A DNA stretch of 64,000 nt from Kribbella sindirgiensis (GCF_004331435.1 NZ_SJKA01000016.1:62001-126000); one strand, 5' to 3'; positions 48,312-57,552 are shown, numbered from the stretch's first letter. The notes: a model not told the origin generated them from the letters alone. Translations and numbers: made by a program.

Positions 48312-49214
48312 ATGGCCTCCGATCTGACCACGGCCACCAGCAGCTCAGGTACGGCGACCCGCCCGGCGCGCAACTCCTCGTTCAACGGCCGCAAACTGCT
48401 GCAGCTGAACTGGTTCGGCGGACTGGCCGGCTGGATCTGGCTGGCGATCGTGCTCGTCCCGCTCTACTGGATCGTCGTCACCAGCTTCAAGGACCAGAGC
48501 GCGTACTTCGCCCAGAACCCGTTCGCGTTGCCGTCCGCGCCGACGACGAACAACTACAAGCTGGTCATCGAGTCCGACTTCCCGCGGTACTTCCTGAACA
48601 GCGTCATCGTCACCATCGGCACGATCCTTCCCGCGGTCGCGATCGCGTTCATGGCGTCGTACGCGATCATCCGCGGCGCCGGCAGCAAGTTCCTTGCCGG
48701 GGTCAACGGTCTGTTCCTGATGGGGCTGGCGATCCCGCTGCAGGCCACCATCATCCCGGTCTACCTGCTGATCATCCGGATGCATCTGTACGACAGCCTG
48801 CTGGCGCTGATCCTGCCGTCGGTCGCGTTCGCGATCCCGCTGTCGGTGCTGGTGCTGTCGAACTTCATCCGCGACGTCCCGAAGGAACTCTTCGAGTCGA
48901 TGCGGGTCGACGGCGCAACCGAGTGGGGCATGATGACCAAGCTCGCTCTGCCGCTCACTCGTCCCGCGCTCGTCACGGTCAGCATCTACAACGGCCTAGG
49001 CGTCTGGAACGGCTTCCTGCTCCCGCTGATCCTCACCCAGAGCCCCGACAAACGCACCCTCCCACTGGCCCTCTGGACCTTCCAAGGCCAGTACAGCGTC
49101 AACGTCCCCGCAGTCCTCGCCTCCGTAGTCCTGACCACCCTCCCCATCGTCATCCTCTACGCCGTAAGCCGCCGCCAACTCCTCAGCGGCCTAACCGCCG
49201 GCTTCAGCCGCTGA
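48312..49214 (+). CDS. Sugar ABC transporter permease 2
   Basis: A 300-residue permease of the MalG/UgpE type with six helices. An N-terminal Ser/Thr-rich cytosolic segment of about 30 residues precedes TM1. The EAA-like loop is ELFESMRVDGATEWGMMTKLALPLTRP. The ATG is chosen because AGGAAGG lies eight nucleotides upstream; the GTG at 48303 would sit in that ribosome binding site. It closes the operon and is followed by a stem-loop. Confidence 0.92.
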   Translation: MASDLTTATSSSGTATRPARNSSFNGRKLLQLNWFGGLAGWIWLAIVLVPLYWIVVTSFKDQSAYFAQNPFALPSAPTTNNYKLVIESDFPRYFLNSVIVTIGTILPAVAIAFMASYAIIRGAGSKFLAGVNGLFLMGLAIPLQATIIPVYLLIIRMHLYDSLLALILPSVAFAIPLSVLVLSNFIRDVPKELFESMRVDGATEWGMMTKLALPLTRPALVTVSIYNGLGVWNGFLLPLILTQSPDKRTLPLALWTFQGQYSVNVPAVLASVVLTTLPIVILYAVSRRQLLSGLTAGFSR

Positions 49215-49235
49215 CCACCCCACCCACGGTTCCTC

Positions 49236-49280
49236 GAGTCGTGGACTTGGGCGGTCAACCGCAGCCTCGATCCACGACTC
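49236..49280 (+). terminator. Nested stem-loop after the sugar operon
   Basis: GAGTCGTGGA (49236-49245) pairs perfectly with TCCACGACTC (49271-49280). An inner stem, GCGGT (49251-49255) with ACCGC (49258-49262), is nested inside. There is no U tract. The position 21 bp after the permease stop suggests operon termination. Confidence 0.5.
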
Positions 49281-49519
49281 AGCGTTCCCAGTCCCGTGCC
49301 GAACTGGTGGCCGTGGACAGGAACTGGTTGCTGGAGACACGCAATAACCTGTTCAATCCCCCGGGAACCCCGACCCCGCGCACCAATCACCGCCCACACA
49401 TCGAGCAGGAGAGCCGCGAAAACCTGTTCTCAGACCCGGCGGGTGTGCTCAGTCCCGTTCTGAATCTCTTGCGGTGAAATGCCCCGGAAAGGTACTGTGG
49501 GGTGTTTGTGCCGTAAACG
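49281..49519. other. Gene-free stretch before the HelD leader
   Basis: This is part of a 380-bp gap (49215-49594). I see no gene. AACCTGTTC occurs twice (about 49348 and 49417) and CAGTCCCGT twice, both too short to interpret. The AT content rises towards the end. Confidence 0.4.
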
Positions 49520-49579
49520 AAAAAGAAGCCCTCTTCGGGCTTCTAGGTTCAGATTATCAAACTCTTCGGGTTTGTGCAA
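49520..49579 (-). terminator. Minus-strand promoter followed by intrinsic terminator
   Basis: AGAAGCCC (49524-49531) and GGGCTTCT (49537-49544) form an 8-bp stem with a 5-nt loop. Only the minus-strand reading is followed by a T run (49524-49520), so it terminates leftward transcription. On the same strand TTGCAC (49579-49574), a 17-nt spacer and TAATCT (49556-49551) resemble a promoter. A second hairpin, CAAACTC with GGGTTTG-like pairing, is at 49558-49574. All lie just upstream of the HelD-like gene. Confidence 0.5.
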
Positions 49580-49594
49580 GGGATCGGGGGCAGG

Positions 49595-51844
49595 GTGCTG
49601 GAGCAGGAGATCGCTGTAGAGCAAGGCGAAGTGACGGCTATGTACGAGCGGCTCGACGTGCTGCGGGAAAAGGCGCGCGGTGAACTGGGACGGGTGCAGG
49701 GCGAGGAAACCACCGGGACGGATCAGGCCTGGTCGGAGCGGGAGTCGTTCACGGATCTGTTCTCCGGGCGGTTCTCGCAATTGTCGTCGGTGGAACGCGG
49801 ATTGTGTTTCGGGCGGATCGACGAGACCGCGGGCGAACGGTTCCACATCGGCCGGATCGGGTTGTTCGACGACGACTACAACCCACTGCTGATCGACTGG
49901 CGGACGCCGGTCGCGCAGGTGTTCTACCGGGCCACCGCCGCCCAGCCGCTCGGCGTCAAGCGCCGCCGGCACATCCGGCTGCACGGCCGCACGGTGATCG
50001 GGGTCGACGACGACCTTCTGGACGCCGCCGCGATCGACGACGGCGAACGCAGCACGCTGATCGGCGAGGCGGCGTTGCTCTCCTCGCTCAGTGCGAGCCG
50101 CACCGGCCGGATGAACGAGATCGTCGCGACGATCCAGTCCGAGCAGGACGAGATCATCCGGTCCGGCCTGCCCGGAGTGCTCGTGGTGCAGGGCGGCCCA
50201 GGTACCGGAAAGACCGTGGTCGCGCTGCACAGAGCGGCGTACCTGCTCTACACGCATCGCGAGCAACTCGGGCGGAGCGGCGTACTGGTCGTGGGCCCCA
50301 ACAGCACGTTCCTGCGCTACATCGACCAGGTACTCCCCTCGCTCGGTGAGACCGACGTCGTGCTCGCGACGATCAGCGAGATGTTCCCCGGCGTCGCCGC
50401 GACGGCGCCCGAGCCGGCCGAGGCTGCGCGGATCAAGGGCAATCTGGCGATGGCCGACGTGATCGCGCAGGCGATCGCCGGCTTCCGGGTCGTCCCGGCC
50501 GAGCCGATCCGGCTGAAGGTCAACCAGGACGAGCTTGTGCTCCGGCCGGGCGCGATCCGCAAAGCACAGCAAGGCGCGCTCGCGGCACAGCCCCTGCACA
50601 ACCGGGCTCGGCCGTTGTTCGTGCGGCGCATCCTCAAGACCCTCACCAAGCAGGTCGTCGACCGCATCGGCCGGCAGTACGTCGGGGACGCGGACATCGA
50701 GGACATCCAGCAGGAACTGTTCGACGACGACCGCGTCCTCGAACTCCTCGACCGGTTGTGGCCCGAGCTCACACCGCCGCTCCTCGTCTCGGTGCTGTTC
50801 TCCTCGGACGACCGGCTCGCCGCCGCCGCGCCGCATCTCAGCCCCTCCGAGCGTTCCGCCGTACTGCGTCCACTCACCGCGGACTGGGCTCCGTCGGACG
50901 TCGCGCTGCTCGACGAAGCGGCCGAACTGCTCGGTGAGACCGCGGACGTCGTCGTCGGCCGCAAGCGCCAGGCGGCCGCGGACGCTGCCGCCGAGGAGGC
51001 CGGACGGGAGTACGCGCACGGCATCGTCGACATCGAGCTGACCGCCGAGCGGATCACGATCGAGCCGTGGGAGATCGAGCAGTTCAAGGATCTGATCGCC
51101 CAGCGCACGCGCGTGTTCAACCGACCTGCTACTGGCGCCGAGAGCAAAGCCTACGACCGCGACTGGGTGTTCGGCCACGTCATCGTCGACGAGGCCCAGG
51201 AGCTGTCCGCGATGGACTGGCGGATGCTGATGCGCCGCTGCCCGCGCCGGTCGATGACGATCGTCGGCGACATCGCGCAGACGGGTTCGGCCGCCGGCGT
51301 CCGGTCCTGGGCCGAACTCCTCGACCGGTACGCCGCCCGCCGCTGGCGCACCGCCGAACTGACCGTCAACTACCGCACCCCGACCGAGATCATGACGGTC
51401 GCCGCCGACGTCCTCGCCGCCATCGACCCGGCCTTGAAACCGCCCACCTCGGTCCGCGAGACCGGCGTCGAACCGTTCATCGACCCGGTCCCGGCCGGCT
51501 GCCTGACCGACGCACTCCGGGAGGCGATCAAGTTCGAGCAGAACGCGATCGGCGACGGCCGCCTGGCCGTGATCGTCCCCGCCTCCCGGTACGACGAGTT
51601 CGCCGCCGTACTCCCAGAAGTTGCCCACAGCCACGACCCGTCCGTCCTCGACGGCACGGTAGCCCTCCTCGACGTACCCCAGTCCAAAGGCCTCGAATTC
51701 GACGCGGTGGTGATCGCCGACCCCGCCACGATCACCACCGAATCCGACCGAGGCCTCTCCGACCTCTACGTCGCCATCACCCGCGCCACCAAACGCCTCA
51801 CCATCCTCGGCAACCTCCCGGACGTGCTCAGCCGGCGAGGGTGA
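49595..51844 (+). CDS. helD: HelD-like superfamily I helicase (RNA polymerase recycling/rifamycin tolerance)
   Basis: A 749-residue UvrD-like ATPase of the HelD group, which binds RNA polymerase and frees stalled complexes; the actinobacterial member HelR also protects polymerase from rifamycins. Features are an N-terminal coiled coil (LEQEIAVEQGEVTAMYERL), FGRIDETAGERFHIGRIGLFDDDYNPLLIDWR (in parts), Walker A GGPGTGKT (Lys206), Walker B VIVDEAQELSAMDW (Asp532-Glu533), GDIAQTG, and motif VI LYVAITRATKRLTIL. Start GTG at 49595 begins the coiled coil; the GTG at 49574 is an alternative but lies inside the leader hairpin. I saw no rifamycin-associated element. Its last 17 bp overlap the convergent gene. 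Confidence 0.9.
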   Translation: MLEQEIAVEQGEVTAMYERLDVLREKARGELGRVQGEETTGTDQAWSERESFTDLFSGRFSQLSSVERGLCFGRIDETAGERFHIGRIGLFDDDYNPLLIDWRTPVAQVFYRATAAQPLGVKRRRHIRLHGRTVIGVDDDLLDAAAIDDGERSTLIGEAALLSSLSASRTGRMNEIVATIQSEQDEIIRSGLPGVLVVQGGPGTGKTVVALHRAAYLLYTHREQLGRSGVLVVGPNSTFLRYIDQVLPSLGETDVVLATISEMFPGVAATAPEPAEAARIKGNLAMADVIAQAIAGFRVVPAEPIRLKVNQDELVLRPGAIRKAQQGALAAQPLHNRARPLFVRRILKTLTKQVVDRIGRQYVGDADIEDIQQELFDDDRVLELLDRLWPELTPPLLVSVLFSSDDRLAAAAPHLSPSERSAVLRPLTADWAPSDVALLDEAAELLGETADVVVGRKRQAAADAAAEEAGREYAHGIVDIELTAERITIEPWEIEQFKDLIAQRTRVFNRPATGAESKAYDRDWVFGHVIVDEAQELSAMDWRMLMRRCPRRSMTIVGDIAQTGSAAGVRSWAELLDRYAARRWRTAELTVNYRTPTEIMTVAADVLAAIDPALKPPTSVRETGVEPFIDPVPAGCLTDALREAIKFEQNAIGDGRLAVIVPASRYDEFAAVLPEVAHSHDPSVLDGTVALLDVPQSKGLEFDAVVIADPATITTESDRGLSDLYVAITRATKRLTILGNLPDVLSRRG

Positions 51845-52508
51845 TGGAGGCGCTGGCCTTGTCGACGACCTTGGTGAGAAAGGTGCGGTCCTTGAGGCGG
51901 CCGCCTACTGTCATTTCGACGTTGGCGGATTTCAGGTTCCACATCGCGATGTAGCGGGTTGCGACCCAGCGGGTGGTGGAGCCGCTGCGGTAGGTGTAGA
52001 CGAGGGTTGTCACGGTGAGGGGGCCTTGGCCGGAGGTCGACTTCATCGTGGTCGTTTTCCGGCTGAGGATCTTGAGGCCGCGGGTGCCCTTCAGCGCGGC
52101 CTGTTTGCGTTTCGCGGCGACTGCGGTGCTGGGGCCGTTGACGATGTTCATTCGGATCCGGATCATCCGCGGTGCGGTGCGGTCCGCGAAGCGGTACTCG
52201 TTCGTGCCCAGGCGGATCGCCCGCCAGGTCTTCGGCAGTACCGCCGTCGCGAAGCAGCCCTCGTCGTAGTAACAGTTGAAGTACCGCTTCACGAACACCG
52301 GCTGAGCCGTGGCGGCCGCGACAGACGCGGCTGTCCTGTCGACCTTCGCTTCCGCCGGCCCCGTGTGAGGTGCTGGTTGGGGGTGGCATGATCGTCGGGT
52401 AGTGAGGCTCCGATTACCGACGGTGAGATCGTTGAGCAAATGTGTAAATTCCGTAACGAGGAGACTCCCGGAAAGCACTCTCCTCACGTAATCTGCCCAA
52501 CCATGCAC
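51828..52508 (-). CDS. Basic protein of unknown function, start doubtful
   Basis: An open frame of 226 codons converging on the HelD-like gene with a 17-bp overlap. The well-behaved part starts around TAASVAAATAQPVFVKRYFN and includes CYYDEGCF, a Cys pair, then a beta-rich and basic region (KTWRAIRLGTNEYRFADR, LKGTRGLKILSRKTTTMKS). The region before that resembles the end of a signal peptide and then reads into the promoter of the penicillin-binding protein, so the true start could be anywhere from about 52310 to 52508 and the signal peptide may be lost. No family recognised. If expressed it is probably secreted. Confidence 0.45.
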   Translation of the reverse strand: MHGWADYVRRVLSGSLLVTEFTHLLNDLTVGNRSLTTRRSCHPQPAPHTGPAEAKVDRTAASVAAATAQPVFVKRYFNCYYDEGCFATAVLPKTWRAIRLGTNEYRFADRTAPRMIRIRMNIVNGPSTAVAAKRKQAALKGTRGLKILSRKTTTMKSTSGQGPLTVTTLVYTYRSGSTTRWVATRYIAMWNLKSANVEMTVGGRLKDRTFLTKVVDKASASITLAG

Positions 52509-54908
52509 AGAGGCGAGCGGCGGGCCAAGCGGCCCAATGTCGTGTGGTCAGTGTTCGTGTTCCTCGTGGTCAGCGCGCTCGCCGGCGCACTGACCGCCGG
52601 TCTGGCCCTACCCTTTGCCGGGCTGGCCGGAGTGACCACGGCCAAGGCCCACGACACCGTGCAGTTCCTGCCCCAGGACCTGCAGACGGCGCCGCTGGCG
52701 CAGAAGTCGATCATCCAGGCCGCGGACGGCAAGACCATCGCGACGCTGTACCAGCAGAACCGGACCCCGGTCTCGCTGAAGGCGATCAGCCCGGTGATGC
52801 TGAAGGCGATCGTCGCGATCGAGGACGACAGGTTCTACGAGCACGGCGCGCTGGACTTCAAGGGCACGCTGCGCGCGCTGCTGCGCAACCAGTCGTCCGG
52901 CGGGGTCTCCCAGGGCGGCTCGAGCATCACCCAGCAGTACGTGAAGCTGAGCCTGATCAACAAGGCCCGCACGCCGGAAGAGGTCAAAAGCGCCACCGCC
53001 GAGACGTACGAGCGGAAGATCGCCGAGCTGCGCTACGCGATCGCGGTCGAGAAGGAGACCCCGAAGTCCGAGATCCTGAACCGCTACCTGAACCTGGCCT
53101 TCTTCGGTGACCGTTCGTACGGCGTCGAGGCCGCCGCGATGCACTACTTCGGCGTGCACGCTGCCAAGCTGAACCTGCCGCAGGCCGCGATGCTGGCCGG
53201 CCTGGTGAAGAACCCGACCGGGTACGACCCGATCGACAGCCCCGTGCGCGCCAAGGCCCGTCGCGACGTCGTCCTGCGCCGGATGAACGAACTGAACATC
53301 ATCACCGCCAAGCAGGCCCGGGACGCGATCAAGACCCCCGTGATCGACCTCAAGAAGGTCCGCGTCATCCCGAGCGGCTGCGCGAACTCGACGTACCCGT
53401 TCTTCTGCGAGTACGTCGTCTCCAAGCTCAAGGCGAACAACGCGTTCGGCAAAACACCGGAGGAGCGCGAGAACTACATCGAGACCGCCGGCCTGGTGAT
53501 AAAGACCTCGCTGGACCGGAAGATGCAGGCCGCCGCCGACATCGCCGTCGCCAAGCACTCGAAGGCGACCGACGACGTGGTGGCTGCGATCACGATGGTG
53601 GAGCCCGGCACCGGCCTGGTGAAGGCGATGGCGCAGAGCCGCCTGTACGGTTCGAAGAAGGGACAGACGGCGTACAACTACAACGTCGAGAAGTCCTACG
53701 CCGGCGGGTTCGGCGGGTTCCAGAACGGTTCGACGATGAAGGCGTTCACGATCGCCGCCGCGATCGGCAAGGGCGTGCCGACGACCTACCGGATCCGCTC
53801 GCCGCAGACGATCAGCCTGGGCGGCCAGAACTTCAGTACCTGCAACGGCCCGATCTCGGTGCCGTCGTACGACCCGAAGAACTCGACGCGCACCGTTCTC
53901 GATCCGTCGATGGTCCAGGCGGCCAAGGCCTCGACCAACACCTACTTCCTGCAGCTGTCGCAGCAGATCGGTCTGTGCCCGATCACGACCATCGCGTCCA
54001 AGCTCGGCATGTACAACGCGCAGACCCTGAAGCCGCTGGAACAGGTCGTCTCGTTCACGCTCGGTTCGGCCGGTCTGATCACGCCGCTGATGCTGTCCAA
54101 CGCGTACGCGACGTTCGCCGCCCGCGGCATGTACTGCAACCCGCAGATCGTCACGTCGATCGCCTCGCTCAAGACCGGCAAGTCGATCCCGACGCCCGGC
54201 CCGAACTGCCACCGGGTGTTGTCGCCGAGTGTCGCGGACGGCGTCAACTACGTGCTGCAGCAGGTGATGGCCAAGGACGGGACCGGCGGGAAGCTGAAGT
54301 TCGGCAAGAGCGACCTGGCCGGCAAGACCGGTACCACCAACGAGAACCAGGCGGTCTGGTTCGCCGGCTACTCGTCGAGGCTCGCAGCGGCTTCCGTGGT
54401 CGCCGACGCCGATCCGAAGCTCGAGAACATGATCGGCCAGGTCTTCAACGGCAAGAAGCTCAAGGACGCCTCGGGTTCCGGCACCGCCGGCCCGATCTGG
54501 GAGGCCGCGCTGCAGGGTGCCTTGCAGGGGTTCCCGACCACCAAGTTCGTGAAGCCGGACGACATCATCATCCGCGGCAAGGTGAAGGACCTGCCGTACC
54601 TGAAGGGCATGACGCCCGCCGACGCGGCCGCGAAGCTGCTGTCGATGGGCTTCAAGGTCCAGATGAGTCACGGTCCGCAGGTCGACTCGGACGCGCCGGC
54701 CGGGACGGTCGCCTGGACGAACCCGCGGCAGGAGGACGGCGCACCCGAAGGCGCGATGGTCCTGCTGTACATCTCCAACGGCAGCAAGGCCAAGCCACCA
54801 ACGCCACCGGTCACCCCGCCGACGCCGCCGGGGACCATCAAGCCGCCGCCGGGGATCCCGACCTGTATGCCGTGGGACCCGCGCTACCCCAAGTGCAGAC
54901 GCGGCTGA
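52503..54908 (+). CDS. Class A penicillin-binding protein with PASTA domain
   Basis: An 801-residue bifunctional peptidoglycan synthase. A membrane anchor at about 14-40 is followed by the GT51 domain with EDDRFYEHG (Glu107) and GGSSITQQYVK, then the transpeptidase with STMK (Ser410), STN (Ser477) and KTGTTN (Lys608). One PASTA repeat lies at about 690-760 and the C-terminus is Pro/Thr-rich. It closely matches the partial protein at the window start, including IVAIEDxRFYxHGALD and SGYDP/TGYDP. TAATCT (52489-52494) is 8 nt from the ATG, suggesting a leaderless or very short leader. It resembles PonA1/PonA2-type enzymes of actinobacteria. Confidence 0.95.
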   Translation: MHRGERRAKRPNVVWSVFVFLVVSALAGALTAGLALPFAGLAGVTTAKAHDTVQFLPQDLQTAPLAQKSIIQAADGKTIATLYQQNRTPVSLKAISPVMLKAIVAIEDDRFYEHGALDFKGTLRALLRNQSSGGVSQGGSSITQQYVKLSLINKARTPEEVKSATAETYERKIAELRYAIAVEKETPKSEILNRYLNLAFFGDRSYGVEAAAMHYFGVHAAKLNLPQAAMLAGLVKNPTGYDPIDSPVRAKARRDVVLRRMNELNIITAKQARDAIKTPVIDLKKVRVIPSGCANSTYPFFCEYVVSKLKANNAFGKTPEERENYIETAGLVIKTSLDRKMQAAADIAVAKHSKATDDVVAAITMVEPGTGLVKAMAQSRLYGSKKGQTAYNYNVEKSYAGGFGGFQNGSTMKAFTIAAAIGKGVPTTYRIRSPQTISLGGQNFSTCNGPISVPSYDPKNSTRTVLDPSMVQAAKASTNTYFLQLSQQIGLCPITTIASKLGMYNAQTLKPLEQVVSFTLGSAGLITPLMLSNAYATFAARGMYCNPQIVTSIASLKTGKSIPTPGPNCHRVLSPSVADGVNYVLQQVMAKDGTGGKLKFGKSDLAGKTGTTNENQAVWFAGYSSRLAAASVVADADPKLENMIGQVFNGKKLKDASGSGTAGPIWEAALQGALQGFPTTKFVKPDDIIIRGKVKDLPYLKGMTPADAAAKLLSMGFKVQMSHGPQVDSDAPAGTVAWTNPRQEDGAPEGAMVLLYISNGSKAKPPTPPVTPPTPPGTIKPPPGIPTCMPWDPRYPKCRRG

Positions 54909-54985
54909 CCCGCCCTGTTTCCGCGCTCCGTCGGGTCATCACTAGGCTGGGGGCCAACACCTAGTACTTGGGAAAGGACTCCCCC

Positions 54986-56251
54986 GTGAGTGTCGATGAG
55001 CTGACTGGTCAGGTTGAGCGTGCGCGTCTGGATTACGAGGCGCTGGTGGCCAAGGGGCTCAAGCTCGATCTGACGCGGGGGAAGCCGTCGCCCAAGCAGC
55101 TGGACGCGGCGAACGGTGTGCTGGAGCTGAGCGGCGACCCGGTGAGCGCGGACGGGACGGACCTGCGGAACTACGGCGGGCTCAACGGGCTGCCGGAGGT
55201 GCGGGCGATCTTCGCCGAGGACCTGCAGGTACCTGTGGAGCAGCTGCTCGCGGCCGGGAACTCCAGCCTCGAGCTGATGCACGACGCGATCGTGTACGCC
55301 CTGCTCGGCAAGGTGCCGGGCGCCGAGCGGCGGTGGGCCGACGTGGAAGGGCTGGCGTTCCTCTGCCCGGTCCCGGGGTACGACCGGCACTTCGGGATCT
55401 GCGAGCGGTACGGGATCAAGATGATCCCGGTGCCGATGACCGCCGAAGGCCCGGACATGGACGTCGTCGAGCGGCTGGTCGCCGAGGACGCCGCGATCAA
55501 GGGCATCTGGTGCGTGCCGAAGTACAGCAACCCGGACGGCACCGTGTACTCCGACGAGACGGTACGGCGGCTCGCCGCGATGCAGACGGCCGCGCCGGAC
55601 TTCCGGATCTTCTGGGACAACGCGTACGCCGTGCACCACCTGACCGACTCCCCCGCGCAACTCGCCGACGTCCTCGCGCTGTGCGCCGAGAACGGGAACC
55701 CGGACCGGGTGTTCGTGTTCGGGTCGAGCTCGAAGATCACGTTCGCCGGCGCCGGGGTCGCGTTCTTCGGGTCGTCGCCGGCGAACATCGAGTGGTGGCT
55801 GAGCCACACGGTCAAGCGGAGCATCGGGCCGGACAAGATCAACCAGCTGCGGCACGTGCAGTTCCTCCGCGACGCCGAGGGGCTGCGGGCGCACATGCGG
55901 ACGCTGGCCGCGCTGATCCGGCCGAAGTTCGACGCGGTCGACAAGATCCTCACCGCCGAGCTCGGCGGCACCGGCCTCGCGTCCTGGACGGCGCCGGCCG
56001 GCGGGTACTTCGTCAGCCTGCAGGTCCCCGAGGGCTGTGCCCGCGAGGTCGTCGCCAAGGCGAAGGCGGCCGGCATCGCGATCACACCGGCCGGCGCCAC
56101 GCACCCGTACGGCGACGACCCGACCGACCAGGTCATCCGGATCGCCCCGACGTACCCGGAGCTGCCCGAGGTCGAGGCGGCGATCACCGGCCTGGCCACC
56201 TGCGTCCGGCTGGTCGCTTCGGAGAAGCTCCTCGCCGATCAGGCCGGCTGA
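54986..56251 (+). CDS. Aspartate aminotransferase-like (class Ic) PLP enzyme
   Basis: A 421-residue aminotransferase of the group seen in corynebacteria and other actinomycetes as aspartate aminotransferase Ic. Motifs are LDLTRGKPSPKQLDAANGVL, LRNYGGLNGLPEVR, AAGNSSLELMHDA (phosphate binding), VPKYSNPDGTVYS (Asn), IFWDNAYAVHHL (Asp and Tyr) and the Schiff-base lysine in FGSSSKITFAGAG. It should transfer amino groups between aspartate or glutamate and oxoacids. The GTG has GGAAAGGA seven nucleotides upstream. TAGGCT (54943-54948) is a plausible -10 box. It converges with the thioesterase gene (6 bp). Confidence 0.92.
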   Translation: MSVDELTGQVERARLDYEALVAKGLKLDLTRGKPSPKQLDAANGVLELSGDPVSADGTDLRNYGGLNGLPEVRAIFAEDLQVPVEQLLAAGNSSLELMHDAIVYALLGKVPGAERRWADVEGLAFLCPVPGYDRHFGICERYGIKMIPVPMTAEGPDMDVVERLVAEDAAIKGIWCVPKYSNPDGTVYSDETVRRLAAMQTAAPDFRIFWDNAYAVHHLTDSPAQLADVLALCAENGNPDRVFVFGSSSKITFAGAGVAFFGSSPANIEWWLSHTVKRSIGPDKINQLRHVQFLRDAEGLRAHMRTLAALIRPKFDAVDKILTAELGGTGLASWTAPAGGYFVSLQVPEGCAREVVAKAKAAGIAITPAGATHPYGDDPTDQVIRIAPTYPELPEVEAAITGLATCVRLVASEKLLADQAG

Positions 56252-56257
56252 GCCGAT

Positions 56258-56770
56258 TCAGGCGTGCGGTAGTTCGAAGATCAGACAGGTCGACGTCGCG
56301 TGGGCGAGCAGTTTGCCGCGTTCGTCGTACAGGTGGGACTCCGCGACCGCCGTACGGCGACCGCGGCTGACGATCCCGCCCTCACACCGCAGCAGGCCCG
56401 AGTCGACGGTGACCGGCTTGATGAAGCGCGTCATCAGGTCGAGTGACGTGTAGCCGACGCCGGCCGGCAGCGTCGAGTGGACGGTGCAGCCGGCGGCGGT
56501 GTCGAGCAGGGTCGCGATGACGCCGCCGTGCACGGAGCCGAGCGGGTTGTAGTGGAACTCGGCCGCGGGCATCAGCACCGTGACCTTGCCCTCCTCGGCC
56601 TCGAACCCGGTCGCCCCGACCAGTTGCAGGATCGGCGGCGCCGGGATCAGCCCGTCCCGCATCGCCTGCAGCATCTCCAGCCCGGTCGAGCCCCCGACCT
56701 GCGCCGCGGTCTCGGCCGGGTCGGTCCAGGTGAAGGTCCGGCTCCGCGCCGCCTGCTGAGTCTCCGTCAT
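56258..56770 (-). CDS. PaaI-type hotdog thioesterase
   Basis: A 170-residue acyl-CoA thioesterase-like protein. The hotdog motif YNPLGSVHGGVIATLLDTAAG and LDLMTRFIKPVTVDSGLLRCEG are both clear. The substrate may be phenylacetyl-CoA or another acyl-CoA. The ATG at 56770 was chosen because homology begins soon after; an extension to 56806 is not conserved. It is convergent with the aminotransferase. Confidence 0.9.
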   Translation of the reverse strand: MTETQQAARSRTFTWTDPAETAAQVGGSTGLEMLQAMRDGLIPAPPILQLVGATGFEAEEGKVTVLMPAAEFHYNPLGSVHGGVIATLLDTAAGCTVHSTLPAGVGYTSLDLMTRFIKPVTVDSGLLRCEGGIVSRGRRTAVAESHLYDERGKLLAHATSTCLIFELPHA

Positions 56771-56913
56771 GGACCGAGCCTCACACCACCTACCTGGGTC
56801 TGTCAACGAGACTTAGCACTCAGTGACTGGCAAACGTATGAAATACAAGGGATTCAGCGGGTGGGGGTTTCTCTTCGCGGCGGGGTGGCTAGGGTGCTGC
56901 TGGGAGGATGGAA

Positions 56914-57552
56914 GTGAGGCAGTTCAATACGCCGCCGGAGTGGCCCGACCCGCCGACACCGGACTGGCGACCACCGCGACGGTGGCAGCCGCCGAAGTCG
57001 TGGCCGGCCGCACCGGCGGGATGGAGATTTTGGGTCGACAAGCACGGCCGAGCGGTGCGCGGACCGATCGGGAGGTACGGCGGACCACGTCCGCTGGCGG
57101 CCGCTGCGATCATCGCGGTGCCCGTGACTCTGATGGTGCTCGTGCTGCTGAGCCCGTTCGGTCGCGGCAGCGAATCCACGAGTACGGCGCCGGCGATCCG
57201 GCCGAGCGCGCCCGTGACGACACCGGTGCCATCGGCCCCGACCCGTAGCACCGAGCAGCCCGTACGGATCACCGCTCGAACGCCGACGCCGACACCATCG
57301 GAGTCCAGGACACCGTCGCCGTCCGAGGCGACCACACCGACTCCGACACCCACGCCTGTACCGACACCGGCACCGACGCCCACCGCCGTACCGACACCGA
57401 CGTCCGCGCCGACGACCACGACAGTCGTGTTCCGGAGCTGTGCGGAGGCTCGTGCGGCGGGCAAGGCGCCGCTGCACCGCGGCGATCCGGGCTACTCGGC
57501 GGCGCTCGACCGCAACGGCGACGGCGTAGCCTGCGACCGCGGCAACTCCTGA
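56914..57552 (+). CDS. Membrane-anchored excalibur-domain protein
   Basis: A 212-residue protein. The N-terminus is a Pro/Trp-rich cytosolic segment (PPEWPDPPTPDWRPP, APAGWRFWVDKHG) of the type seen in actinobacterial membrane proteins. One transmembrane helix lies at about 62-82 (LAAAAIIAVPVTLMVLVLL). A 90-residue Thr/Pro linker leads to the excalibur calcium-binding motif LDRNGDGVACDRG at the end, with the paired Cys in RSCAEA. Start GTG at 56914 has GGGAGG six nucleotides upstream; the ATG at 56908 would have no spacing. Confidence 0.85.
   Translation: MRQFNTPPEWPDPPTPDWRPPRRWQPPKSWPAAPAGWRFWVDKHGRAVRGPIGRYGGPRPLAAAAIIAVPVTLMVLVLLSPFGRGSESTSTAPAIRPSAPVTTPVPSAPTRSTEQPVRITARTPTPTPSESRTPSPSEATTPTPTPTPVPTPAPTPTAVPTPTSAPTTTTVVFRSCAEARAAGKAPLHRGDPGYSAALDRNGDGVACDRGNS

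Noticed and set aside
12953-49460. The word CAGTCCCGT in several intergenic regions (about 12953, 49288, 49449)
   Set aside because: A 9-mer of this composition can occur a few times by chance in 64 kb of GC-rich DNA, and flanking sequence is not shared.
49558-49579. The UUCG-like hairpin read as a riboswitch or tRNA-like structure
   Set aside because: It is too small and lacks any recognisable riboswitch or tRNA core.
49430-51634. 734-codon minus-strand frame opposite the HelD-like gene
   Set aside because: Antisense to a conserved ATPase and without any motif.
57250-57430. Pro/Thr-coding repetitive DNA in the excalibur gene
   Set aside because: It is a low-complexity linker, not a nucleotide repeat element or CRISPR.
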